Positions 7,592 through 16,392 of a stretch of 64,000 nt of DNA are shown here, in pieces; the stretch's first letter is position 1, and each line of letters opens with the position of its first letter. This stretch comes from Erythrobacter sp. HKB08 (GTDB lineage Bacteria; Pseudomonadota; Alphaproteobacteria; Sphingomonadales; Sphingomonadaceae): positions 1 to 64,000 of the forward strand of contig NZ_CP035310.1 in assembly GCF_004114695.1 (NCBI RefSeq). The letters are read 5' to 3'. The notes below the pieces were generated by a model. The model worked only from the letters and a program-made list of their open reading frames with translations, was not told the DNA's origin and searched no databases. Position numbers and translations under genes: made by a program.

Positions 7592-9352
7592 ATGGCCTAC
7601 CTGATCCGCACCATCGACTTCACCTCCGCCGGGCGCGAAATCGTCCGCGACCGGGAGGTGGACGGCGACACCCTGACCATCGGCCGCGCGTCGGAAAGCG
7701 ACATCCACCTGCCCGACCTCGCCGTCGAGCAGAACCATGCACGCATCGAACCGGGCCCCGGCGGCCAGCTGAAGGCCGAGGCGGTCGGCACGCTCGGCTT
7801 CACGCATGACGGGCGAAACCGCACTTCGGCGACGTTCAATCCGCGCGAAGGGGCGGAACTCGGCTTCGGCACCTACCGCCTCGCGATCTCGCAGGACGGC
7901 GACGAGCCGGTCCTGATCGTCATCACGCAGGTCGAGGAAAAGGCCGAGGATACCGATGTGGTGAAGGGCTTCGCTCTCGCCTCCGCGCTGCCAAGCAAGC
8001 GGGCGATGGCATGGATCGGCATGATCGCCGTCCTCGTCGCCTTCCTCGCCATCCCGATCTACACCAACCTCACCCGCGAACGGGTCGAGCCGGATTACGA
8101 CGCGCAGGGCGCGACCAAGATGGATGCGAGCTGGAGCACCGGTGCATTGAGCCTCGCTCATCACGGGCTCGAGGACAATTGCGAGGCGTGCCACGTCGAC
8201 GCCTTCGTCTCGGTGCGCGACGAGACCTGCCTCACCTGTCACGAGGAAATCGGCGACCACGCGCCCATCCCGCGCCAGCTGACCGGGCGCGGTCCGATGT
8301 CGGCGGGTGACCAGTTCCTGTGGGCCGTGGCGGAGACTTTCGGCAAGGAAGGTCCGGGCAATTGCACCACCTGCCATACCGAGCATGAAGGCGAAGGCCG
8401 GATGGAACCGCCCGCGCAGAGATTCTGCGCCGAATGCCATGACGGAATGGACCTGCGCCTGACCGATACCGAGCTCGGCAATGCGGCCGACTTCGGCCTT
8501 GACCACCCGCAGTTCAAGGCGGTGTTCTACCCCAATCTGGGCAGCGACGAGACGCAGCGCCTCTCGCTTGACGACAATATCGTCGAACAGCACGGCCTGA
8601 TCTTCCCGCACGACCTGCACATGGACCCGCGCGGCGGCGTCGCGCGGATGGCCGGCAACATCGGCGCCAAGCGTGGCTATGGCGAGGCGCTGGTCTGCGC
8701 CGATTGCCATGAACCGACAGCGGACGAGGTCGGCTTCAAGCCGGTCGAGATGGAGGAGGCTTGCGAAGCCTGCCACAGCCTCGTCTACGACAAGGTCGGC
8801 AATACTTTCCGCACGCTGCGCCATGGCGATGTCGACCAGATGCGCGCCGATCTCGCCGCGATGGACCGCGCCCCGCGCCGTCCGATCACCACCGGTCGCA
8901 GCAGGCCGGGCGAATATGCGCAGGGGCGCCGCTACTACCAGGATTTCGGGCGGCCGATGCGCAACTACATCGCGATCAACCAGGCGCTCGCTCCCAAGGG
9001 CGTGTGCGGGGAATGCCACATCCCGACGAGTACCGGCGGACGAGCGGACGTGATGCCGGTCAACCTGCGCGACAATTATTTCATGCACGGCTGGTTCGAC
9101 CATGAGGCGCATAAGCAGGAAGACTGCACCTCGTGCCACGCGGCGGACACATCCAGCACTTCGCAGGACCTGCTGCTGCCGAAAATCTCCGGCTGCCGCG
9201 ACTGCCACGAGGGCGAATATGCGACGAAGGCCGAAGTACCGTCGAGCTGTGCGATGTGCCACGCCTATCACCCCAGGCCTATGGGAGTGCCTCCGGGCGA
9301 AAAACCCGCTAGTGACCGACAGGTCGCGCTGATCAGCCGCAGAGCCGAATAG
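7592..9352 (+). CDS. FHA domain - transmembrane - decaheme c-type cytochrome
   Basis: A 586-residue three-part fusion. Residues 1-110 form a forkhead-associated domain with the phosphothreonine-binding signature (GR at 31-32, S35, NH at 48-49). A single membrane helix lies at about 139-157. The rest has ten CxxCH heme motifs, the first at 197-201: CEAC, CLTC, CTTC, CAEC, CADC, CEAC, CGEC, CTSC, CRDC and CAMC, each followed by His. Since c hemes are attached in the periplasm, the FHA domain must face the cytoplasm. It would take electrons from the b cytochrome and pass them to periplasmic carriers, while the FHA side could respond to a Ser/Thr kinase or dock the FAD protein. No kinase gene is in the window. 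I do not know a named family with this architecture. Confidence 0.85.
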   Translation: MAYLIRTIDFTSAGREIVRDREVDGDTLTIGRASESDIHLPDLAVEQNHARIEPGPGGQLKAEAVGTLGFTHDGRNRTSATFNPREGAELGFGTYRLAISQDGDEPVLIVITQVEEKAEDTDVVKGFALASALPSKRAMAWIGMIAVLVAFLAIPIYTNLTRERVEPDYDAQGATKMDASWSTGALSLAHHGLEDNCEACHVDAFVSVRDETCLTCHEEIGDHAPIPRQLTGRGPMSAGDQFLWAVAETFGKEGPGNCTTCHTEHEGEGRMEPPAQRFCAECHDGMDLRLTDTELGNAADFGLDHPQFKAVFYPNLGSDETQRLSLDDNIVEQHGLIFPHDLHMDPRGGVARMAGNIGAKRGYGEALVCADCHEPTADEVGFKPVEMEEACEACHSLVYDKVGNTFRTLRHGDVDQMRADLAAMDRAPRRPITTGRSRPGEYAQGRRYYQDFGRPMRNYIAINQALAPKGVCGECHIPTSTGGRADVMPVNLRDNYFMHGWFDHEAHKQEDCTSCHAADTSSTSQDLLLPKISGCRDCHEGEYATKAEVPSSCAMCHAYHPRPMGVPPGEKPASDRQVALISRRAE

Positions 9353-9373
9353 CGCCTTGGGGAAAGGGGACCC

Positions 9374-10222
9374 ATGCTGATTGCGCAGATGACCGATATC
9401 CATATCGGCTTCGATCCGGACGCGAAGCCGGAGGAGCTCAATCGCATCCGCTTCCGCAAGACGCTCGACCGGCTGCTCGCACAGCCCAACACGATCGACC
9501 TGCTGGTGCTGACCGGCGACCTGACCGATCACGGCGACAAGGACAGCTTCGAAAAGACCGCGGCGCTGCTCGACCGGGTCGACTGCCCGATCCTGCCAAT
9601 GGTCGGCAACCACGACAGCCGCGAAGGGCTGCTGCACGCCTTCCCCGACACGCCGACCGAGGGCGGTTTCGTGCATTACACCCACGAGCAGGACGGCCTG
9701 CTGATCGTGCTGCTCGACACGCTGGAGGACGGCCGCCACGGCGGGGCCTTCTGCAAGGAGCGGCGCGATTGGCTGCGCTCGACGCTCGAGGCGAATGCCG
9801 ATACGCCGACGCTGATCTTCATGCACCACCCGCCGGTGGTCTCGGGCATCGACTGGATGGATCCGGTCGCAGACGAGGACTGGATCGAGAACTTCGCAGA
9901 GGCGATTGCCGGCCACGACCAGATACTCGCAATCCATTGCGGGCACCTGCATCGTCCGCTCCATGCGAGCTTTCGCGGCGTGCCGCTCGGCGTTACGCCC
10001 TCGGTCGCGCCACTGGTCTCGCTCGACCTGCGCCCGGTCGACCCCGAACACGCCGACAACCGCGATCTCATCACCACCGAACCGGCGACCTACGCGCTCC
10101 ACCGCTGGGACGGCAGCGAGCTTGTCACCCACTACGAGAAGACCAACAGCTGGGACGTGCTGGCCTTCTATGGCGAGCACCTCAAACCGATGATGCGCGA
10201 CATGTTCGCCGAGCGCGAATAG
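9374..10222 (+). CDS. CpdA/Icc-like 3',5'-cyclic nucleotide phosphodiesterase
   Basis: A 282-residue calcineurin-like metallophosphoesterase. All metal-binding signatures are present: TDIH near residue 8, TGDLTDHG near 45, VGNHDSR near 78, MHHPP near 155 and CGHLHRP near 195. The order and spacing fit the class III cyclic-nucleotide phosphodiesterases (CpdA). There is no signal peptide, so it should act in the cytoplasm. It starts 21 bases after the FHA-decaheme gene, behind an AAAGGGGA ribosome-binding site, and is the last gene of the plus-strand group. Together with the cyclase at 20743-22821 and the cNMP domains of the oxidoreductase it completes a make/sense/degrade set. Another phosphoester substrate cannot be excluded. 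Confidence 0.75.
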   Translation: MLIAQMTDIHIGFDPDAKPEELNRIRFRKTLDRLLAQPNTIDLLVLTGDLTDHGDKDSFEKTAALLDRVDCPILPMVGNHDSREGLLHAFPDTPTEGGFVHYTHEQDGLLIVLLDTLEDGRHGGAFCKERRDWLRSTLEANADTPTLIFMHHPPVVSGIDWMDPVADEDWIENFAEAIAGHDQILAIHCGHLHRPLHASFRGVPLGVTPSVAPLVSLDLRPVDPEHADNRDLITTEPATYALHRWDGSELVTHYEKTNSWDVLAFYGEHLKPMMRDMFAERE

Positions 10223-10266
10223 CGCCCTTCACCTGAAATTGTGCAGATTGCGAACGGGCGGGCCGC

Positions 10267-13200
10267 TTACTGGCCCATGCCTTCCGCCTTGCCGTTGAGG
10301 TACGGGCCGCGCCCGCCGACCCATGCGGTCATGTCCGGCTCGTCGGTGACCTTCCACGGAATGCCGCCGCGGGTCAGGAACAGGCGCTCCATCTCCGGCC
10401 GGGTGAAGGGGCGCGAGCCGAGGCGACCGAAGACCGCCATCTGCCCGCCCGTCTCGTCGACCCCGCGGTCGCGGTCGAGGCCCTTGCTGAGCGAGATCGC
10501 GGGCGACTTGGTCTTCGCCCAGGCGATCATTTCCGGCTTGGGCGCGGGGCTGAAGCCGTAGAAATTGCGCTGGCTGTCCGGGCTGGTCAGCTGCAGCACC
10601 TTCATCCCGTTCACCCCGTCCGCGACATAGGCGAACAGCGTCGCATTGGTCGATCCGACGATCACGTCTTCCGCATCGTTGAGCGTGCCGCCGAGCGTCA
10701 CCTTCTGGTAGATGCGCGGCGCGAGCGGGCGGGTGACGTCGACAATGACGAGGCCTTCCTGCTTCGCCGCGACATAGGCGTAGGTGCGCGCGATATAGAT
10801 GCGCTTCGCATTGGCGAGCGGGACAGTTCCCTGCGGCATCGGTACCGGGTTGCGCAGATTGGTGACGTCGAACAGCTTGAGCCCCTCGGCATCGGTCACC
10901 CACAGGTAGCGGAACTGGATCGCCGATGCGCGCGCGTCCCTCATCTCGCGCACCGCGGCAAGCTGCGGGTTCTCAGGGTCCGCGAGGTCGACCACGACAA
11001 GCCCCCGGTCGGAGGTGATATAGGCGATCTCGCCGGCAAGATGGATGTGGCTCGCCCCGGTCAGCACCCCGCCCTCGTTCCACGCATCCGAACCGTCGGC
11101 GAACTCGAGGCGGCTGAGCTTGTTGTTGCGGAATTCGCCGTCGGCCATCGTGTTGATGTTGACGAGGATCAGCCCTTCGACCGCGTCGGTCACCACCGCG
11201 TAGTTGTAGATCGGCAGGAACGGCTGCTCCTGGTTCGCCTCTCGCATCGCCTGCGTGTTGCGCAGCGGGTTGATCGGCTGGTTGGTCGGCAGCGCCATGC
11301 AAGTCGCGTTCTCGGTGTCGACATGGGTGTCGTGCCCCATCGAACTGAACGGCGCGGTGATGATGCGCTCGCTCACGCCCTTGTTGCCGATCGAGGCGAC
11401 GTCATAGACGCGGAAACCGCCCTTGCCCTCGGCGACGAACATGTACTCGCCGCGCAGCTGGAGGCATCCGACGCGGTCGCTCGTGCCCTCGTGGACATTG
11501 GCGAATTCCTCGAATGGCTTGGTCTCGCCCGACAGGTCCTCGTCGAAGGCCTTGCCGCGCACCCAGTCCTTCAGCTCGCGGTCGTTGTCCTCGACGTGCT
11601 GGCGGTAGTAATCGGGGTAGGCATATTTGTGCAGGTAGGAGCCGAGCACGGCTTGCGGCTCGTCCCATTCGGTCACGCGGATCGCTTCGAACCCGCCTTC
11701 GAGGCCAGTCCAGGCGTTGAGGCCGACGAAGTTCACGAAATTGGTGCCGAGCAGCAGCACCTGCGCCATGATCGCATTGTTGTCGTCCGCTTCGGAGAGG
11801 TGGCAGTCGGAACAGGTCTTGGTCTCGGTCAGGCGGACAGTGTGCGGGAAGTGCGGCGCGAAGGCCTGGCTCGAGAACCCGCTCGCCGCGATCGGCGGCT
11901 GCTGGATGTAGATGCGCTCGCGATTGATATTGGTCGAGGACAGCACCAGTGCCGAAGTCGAGCGGATCGGCGCGACCTGGTTGCCCTTGGTCGTCTGGTG
12001 CTTGCCGAGCTGGAACATCTGGTCGCGCGCAACCTGCGGGTTGTAGGTCGCAAAGTTACGCGTGCTGCCGTTCTCGTAATGGTGGTCCTTGGTCTTCCAG
12101 TTTGCCTCGATCGGCAAGTGACAGCCGCCGCAACTCGTCGTCCACGAGAGGTGGCAGGTGAAGCACGCCATCTCCGGGTCCTTGTGCGCGCGGTTTTCGG
12201 GCGCAATACCGGTGCCGAATTCGAACGCGCCGGTTTCTGCCCCGTCCTCGCTCATCAGCTTGGCGCGGGCGGACTTGGAATTGAAATAGGGGCTTTGCGG
12301 ATCGACGCTGTCCTTGGTCAGGCTGACTTTCCATTCGAGGTCCGGGTTGACGATCGAGCGCTGGACGAGCGCGCGCTGGCCGTTCTCGTCCCAGATCCAT
12401 TCGAACCGGCGCTTGCCGTCCGGGTTGCGCAGCAGCGCGAGGTCGTTGCCCTTGGGCGGCGCGGCAGGCCCACTGGTGCGAAGCGTCGGATAGGCATCGG
12501 CCGTGCCGTGGCAGTCCTTGCACCCGATCTCGATCGCATTGGCGACTTCGCCGTAAATCAGGCCGTTGCCGTGGCTGTCCTGCGCGAAGTGGCAGTCGGC
12601 ACATTGCATGCCCTTCTCGGCATGGATGCTCATAAGGTGGACCGCCTTGCCCGGATTGGTCCCCGGCTCGACGAACTTGCCCTCGCCTTCCTTGCGCCAT
12701 TTCTCCGGATCGTCCGGATCGACGATATTGCCCTCTGCATCGAGCAGGTTGCCTTCGCGGTCGCGCTTGAAGATCGCGCGGAAGTTCCAGCCGTGGCCGT
12801 GATAGTCGGCGAACTGCGTGTCCTTCAGCTGCGGGTTCAAGTCATAGACATTGCGCAGGAAGTCGAGGTCGGCCCAGTTGCCCTTGGGCGCAGCGCCTTC
12901 CGGGTTGCGGTCGAGCACGGCGCGCACTTCCTCTGCGGTCGGATACTTCTGCTCCTTCGGCCACATGAAGGGCGCGTCGGATTCGTAATCCCACATGGTG
13001 TAGCCGAGGTAGGAATTCAGGAAGATATTCGGCTGGTGCATGTGGCAATTCATGCACTGCGCGGTCGGGATCGAACGCGTGAAGACGTGCTGGAGCGGGT
13101 GGCCCTTCTCGCGGTTGCGGGCGATCGCGCTCTTCGGATCGTCGTCGGCGTATTTCTCCGCCTCGGCGATGTCGCCGGGCGCGGCGCAGGTCTGCGTGCC

Positions 13201-14433
13201 TGCCGGTTGCTTCACCGCACCGTGACCGCCCGATGCAGCGTAGCCGTGATCGTCATCACCTTGGTCCGACTTGCCCTTGCCATAGCCGTCAGCGTGGCTT
13301 TCGGTCTTGTTGCAGATCGTCGGGTCGGAGGTGATCGTCTGCCCGTCTCGGCCATATTGCGCGTAGATCGAGGAATGGCGCGGCTCGCGGTCGTTGGCAT
13401 AGACGACGTGGCACGCCGCACAGCCCGAATGGCGATAATCGCCCGGCTGGTCGTTCGTGCCCATGTACCACATGAAGGGGTCGTTGAGACGCGTCTTGTG
13501 GATGTTGAGCACGGGGATTGCGACGCGAAGGCCCGTGCCCATGCCGCGGTTCGACTGCTTGAGATCGGGCCGTCCGGGCTCGTCGAGGCGCTGGATGCTG
13601 CCGGTCGGGTTCGGCAGGCCGATTTCCGGGAAGACCGGGTTGATGACGCGCCCGCCGCGTTCGAACACGCGGAAGACATCGCCCGGCGGGGTCACCTGCC
13701 AGGTCGGCAGCGGATAGAGCGCCGCCAGCGCGCCGCGCGCCTTCTGGTTTTCGGTCACCGTTCCGGGCGGGTCGCCGGGGCTGAGGATCTTGGCCGGCTT
13801 GCCGTCGCGCGTATGCGATTCCCCGACGATGTAGTTTTTGAACGGCAGGATACCGTTGTTGTAGGCCGCACCGCCCCACAGCATCGCGCCGGTCGCCATG
13901 ATCGAGCGCTCGCCCGCCTCGATGATCGGCATGTGGCACGCTCCGCACGCCTCACGCGCGACGCGGTAGTCGCTCGGGTTGACGAAGCGGATGAACTCGG
14001 GCGCTTCCTTGTTCAGCAGGACATAGCTGCGCTTCGGGTTGGCCGAGGACGGGAAGTGCCAGTCGTCTGGATATTTCGGCAGCACATGCGCCGCATCGCG
14101 CGCGGCGACATAGGCCGGGTCGTCATGCGCAAGCGAGCTGTCGCCCTGCACCGTCGGATCGCCGCCGTGGCAGTCGATACAGCCAAGCTGGACCGCCGGC
14201 GTCATATGCATGGTCGGCGCATCGGTCTTGACGTGGCACGAATAGCACCCGTCCGACTTCGCCATCATCTGCTCGACCGTCTGGCGCGCAGGTGCCGCCT
14301 CCGCCCGGACCTTGGAATAGTCACGCTCGACCTTGCGCGACTTGTCCGCCGCCTGGCCCTGCCCGGCGACCAGCAGGGCGGCCCCGAAAACGAGGGCGGC
14401 GATCCACAAGGTGAGTTGGCGCAAGGCTGGCAT
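10267..14433 (-). CDS. Secreted decaheme cytochrome c with C-terminal LVIVD-repeat propeller
   Basis: A 1388-residue protein with a Sec signal peptide ending AGQGQAA. Ten CxxCH motifs are spread over roughly the first 900 residues (CYSC at 63 and CIDC at 85, then CGAC, CAAC, CMNC, CADC, CKDC, CFTC, CGGC and CSDC, each followed by His). The last 400 residues are LVIVD-type beta-propeller repeats (RGLVVVDLADPENP, EGLKLFDVTNLRNP, EGLVIVDVTRPLAP). Its start overlaps the stop of the beta-barrel gene (TGATG), so the two are translationally coupled. The size, heme number and barrel partner recall porin-cytochrome conduits, with this protein as the periplasmic or surface-exposed wire. A dedicated terminal reductase or oxidase is the alternative; no catalytic site is recognisable. 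Confidence 0.85.
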   Translation of the reverse strand: MPALRQLTLWIAALVFGAALLVAGQGQAADKSRKVERDYSKVRAEAAPARQTVEQMMAKSDGCYSCHVKTDAPTMHMTPAVQLGCIDCHGGDPTVQGDSSLAHDDPAYVAARDAAHVLPKYPDDWHFPSSANPKRSYVLLNKEAPEFIRFVNPSDYRVAREACGACHMPIIEAGERSIMATGAMLWGGAAYNNGILPFKNYIVGESHTRDGKPAKILSPGDPPGTVTENQKARGALAALYPLPTWQVTPPGDVFRVFERGGRVINPVFPEIGLPNPTGSIQRLDEPGRPDLKQSNRGMGTGLRVAIPVLNIHKTRLNDPFMWYMGTNDQPGDYRHSGCAACHVVYANDREPRHSSIYAQYGRDGQTITSDPTICNKTESHADGYGKGKSDQGDDDHGYAASGGHGAVKQPAGTQTCAAPGDIAEAEKYADDDPKSAIARNREKGHPLQHVFTRSIPTAQCMNCHMHQPNIFLNSYLGYTMWDYESDAPFMWPKEQKYPTAEEVRAVLDRNPEGAAPKGNWADLDFLRNVYDLNPQLKDTQFADYHGHGWNFRAIFKRDREGNLLDAEGNIVDPDDPEKWRKEGEGKFVEPGTNPGKAVHLMSIHAEKGMQCADCHFAQDSHGNGLIYGEVANAIEIGCKDCHGTADAYPTLRTSGPAAPPKGNDLALLRNPDGKRRFEWIWDENGQRALVQRSIVNPDLEWKVSLTKDSVDPQSPYFNSKSARAKLMSEDGAETGAFEFGTGIAPENRAHKDPEMACFTCHLSWTTSCGGCHLPIEANWKTKDHHYENGSTRNFATYNPQVARDQMFQLGKHQTTKGNQVAPIRSTSALVLSSTNINRERIYIQQPPIAASGFSSQAFAPHFPHTVRLTETKTCSDCHLSEADDNNAIMAQVLLLGTNFVNFVGLNAWTGLEGGFEAIRVTEWDEPQAVLGSYLHKYAYPDYYRQHVEDNDRELKDWVRGKAFDEDLSGETKPFEEFANVHEGTSDRVGCLQLRGEYMFVAEGKGGFRVYDVASIGNKGVSERIITAPFSSMGHDTHVDTENATCMALPTNQPINPLRNTQAMREANQEQPFLPIYNYAVVTDAVEGLILVNINTMADGEFRNNKLSRLEFADGSDAWNEGGVLTGASHIHLAGEIAYITSDRGLVVVDLADPENPQLAAVREMRDARASAIQFRYLWVTDAEGLKLFDVTNLRNPVPMPQGTVPLANAKRIYIARTYAYVAAKQEGLVIVDVTRPLAPRIYQKVTLGGTLNDAEDVIVGSTNATLFAYVADGVNGMKVLQLTSPDSQRNFYGFSPAPKPEMIAWAKTKSPAISLSKGLDRDRGVDETGGQMAVFGRLGSRPFTRPEMERLFLTRGGIPWKVTDEPDMTAWVGGRGPYLNGKAEGMGQ

Positions 14434-16388
14434 CAGTAGGTCAGGATCACGTTGGCGAGCACCGAGTAGTAATTGCTATCGTTGCCGAGGTTGTCGAACA
14501 GGTCCTGGAAACCGTCTCCGGACAGGAGCGCGGCTGCGGACAGGCGGAATACGATGTTCTGCGTCGCCTTCGGACGCCAGATGGCGGAGGCCGAGACGTC
14601 CCAGCCGATTTCCTTCGGGATCGAGCCTTCGTTGCGCAGCGCCTCGATCGTGGCGGTATCCTCGAACCACAAATGGTTGGCATTGGCCGAAACACGAAGT
14701 TCGGGAGTGAGGTCGAAATCCGCGCCCGCGCCGAGCAGGATGAGGCCCGGATTGTTGAAGTTCGACTGCCCCTGCTCCTTCGAGCTGCGCAGGTTATTGA
14801 GGATGCCGTTTCGCCCGTTCACGCTGACCGCGCGGCCACCGCCTGCAAAGGGGATCGTCTGGCGGATCCAGTAGGACGTGTCGGCCCCGGCGAAGATCGG
14901 GTTTTCGAAGACCGCGTCGAAGCCGCCTTCCTTGTCGTCATAGGGGTCGCTGTCGCCGCTCTGGTAGAGGCCCGACAGGCGGAAGCGCATCCAGTCCTTG
15001 TCGTAGCTGAGCTCGGCTGCGGCGAAATAGGCTTCGATGTCGGCCGGACGGTCGGTGAAGAAGCTGTTCCGGTCCTCGCCGAGCGCGGCATAGGCGCTGG
15101 CGGTAATGTTGATACGCCCGACGCGCCCGTCGGCATTGTAGCCGAGGTAATAGACGTCGTAATCGCGCCCGCGCAGGCTGCCGAGCAGCGCGGGGCGAAC
15201 CGGGAAACCATTGTCGTCGATCTGGATGTCGTCGGCTTCGCGGTTGCGATTGTAGGCGAAGGTCACCTGGCTCGTCAGCGCCGGGATCAGGAAGTCCTGC
15301 CGGTAGGCGTTGGCGACGAACAGGAAGTCGTCCCGCGGCGTCTGCAGGATCGCGTTGAGGCCGCTGTTGGTGTCCTTCTCCAGCCGCCAGAATGCCGCGA
15401 GGTTGAATTGGAAGCGGTTGTTGTCGCGGTTACCGAACAGGCGGATGCCGAGCTGGTTGTCGTTGAACAGGAAGCCACGGAAATCGGCCTGGAACGGCTG
15501 GATGCCGGCGCGCACCGAGATGAAATCGTAGCGCGAATTGTCGTAGCGCCCGATGTGGTAGTCGACGAAGGCTTCCTGCACGCCGAGGAACTGGTCGAGA
15601 CGGTCGGATCCCTTGCTCGGCTCGACGAACAAGACGCGCCGCTCGGGCACATCGACGTAGTTGATGTTGTAGGCGAGCGTGACACGGTACTCGACCGTCG
15701 GCGGCTTGTAGGCCGTGCTGCCCTTCTGCAGCGCCGCACCGACGATGAAGGTCTGCGACAGCACGGTACTGAAATCATTGCCGAAAACGTCGATCCGGTC
15801 CGGGTCCTCGGTCGTCTGCACGCCGACGGGGATCGGGAAGGTGCGCGGCTCGTAAACCGTGTCGCTGATGCCGGTCAGGATGAGAAACCAGTCGTCCTCT
15901 TTCAGGAAGCCCGGCCGCTTGCCCTTGGGCAGCGGACGGTCGCCCTTGAGCACGTTCTGGCCGTAGGGATCGAGCTTGCCCGTGCAGTTGTACTTGAGCG
16001 CGGTGAAAATGCCGTAGGCCGCCGGATCGTTGCGCTGGTCCTTGGGCGGACAGAGCGATTGCAGCAGGCGCCAGCGATCGGGGATCGGGATACCGTCCGC
16101 CTCGACGAAAGCCTCCGGCGGCGGCGCGCGGAAGGCCCCCTCGTTATTCTGGTCGATCTTGTCGGGAAGCTGGTCCTGGTAGCCTGGACGGCGACGTTCC
16201 TCGAGCTCGTTCTGGGTGTCGACCGCGGGCGGTTCGGACGGCTCGACCTCGAACGGCGGACGCTCCGGCTGCTGCTCCTCGACCGTCGCCTCAACCGCGA
16301 CATCCTCCTCGCCCGGACGCTGGCGTTCCTGCATCGCGGGCTGCGCCGAAATGCTTGCCACGAGCGGGAGGATGATCGGGTGCACCAT
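14433..16388 (-). CDS. Putative outer-membrane beta-barrel protein of the multiheme operon
   Basis: A 651-residue protein with a short hydrophobic N-terminus (MVHPIILPLVASISAQPA), then about 70 acidic, proline-rich residues. The remainder is rich in alternating aromatic/polar beta strands (RFQFNLAAFWRL, DYDVYYLGYNADGRVG, MRFRLSGLYQSG) and ends in the aromatic residue Tyr (ANVILTY), a typical signal for barrel assembly. I do not recognise a named family. Lying between the HbpS lipoprotein (4-base gap) and the decaheme cytochrome (overlapping stop/start), it is the best candidate for the outer-membrane sheath that would let electrons cross, by analogy with MtrB/porin-cytochrome systems. This role is inferred from position and fold only. 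Confidence 0.7.
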   Translation of the reverse strand: MVHPIILPLVASISAQPAMQERQRPGEEDVAVEATVEEQQPERPPFEVEPSEPPAVDTQNELEERRRPGYQDQLPDKIDQNNEGAFRAPPPEAFVEADGIPIPDRWRLLQSLCPPKDQRNDPAAYGIFTALKYNCTGKLDPYGQNVLKGDRPLPKGKRPGFLKEDDWFLILTGISDTVYEPRTFPIPVGVQTTEDPDRIDVFGNDFSTVLSQTFIVGAALQKGSTAYKPPTVEYRVTLAYNINYVDVPERRVLFVEPSKGSDRLDQFLGVQEAFVDYHIGRYDNSRYDFISVRAGIQPFQADFRGFLFNDNQLGIRLFGNRDNNRFQFNLAAFWRLEKDTNSGLNAILQTPRDDFLFVANAYRQDFLIPALTSQVTFAYNRNREADDIQIDDNGFPVRPALLGSLRGRDYDVYYLGYNADGRVGRINITASAYAALGEDRNSFFTDRPADIEAYFAAAELSYDKDWMRFRLSGLYQSGDSDPYDDKEGGFDAVFENPIFAGADTSYWIRQTIPFAGGGRAVSVNGRNGILNNLRSSKEQGQSNFNNPGLILLGAGADFDLTPELRVSANANHLWFEDTATIEALRNEGSIPKEIGWDVSASAIWRPKATQNIVFRLSAAALLSGDGFQDLFDNLGNDSNYYSVLANVILTY

Positions 16389-16392
16389 CGCT

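Noticed and set aside
7559-10180. An 873-codon open frame opposite the FHA-decaheme and phosphodiesterase genes
   Set aside because: It spans two well-supported genes and has no recognisable motif.
10223-10266. Terminator between the converging redox gene groups
   Set aside because: The 44-base gap has no stable hairpin or T tract.
11041-14439. A 1132-codon open frame on the plus strand opposite the decaheme gene
   Set aside because: It is the mirror of a GC-rich gene with strong third-position bias. Its product is Arg/Asp/Val-rich without domains, whereas the minus strand encodes ten heme motifs and a propeller.
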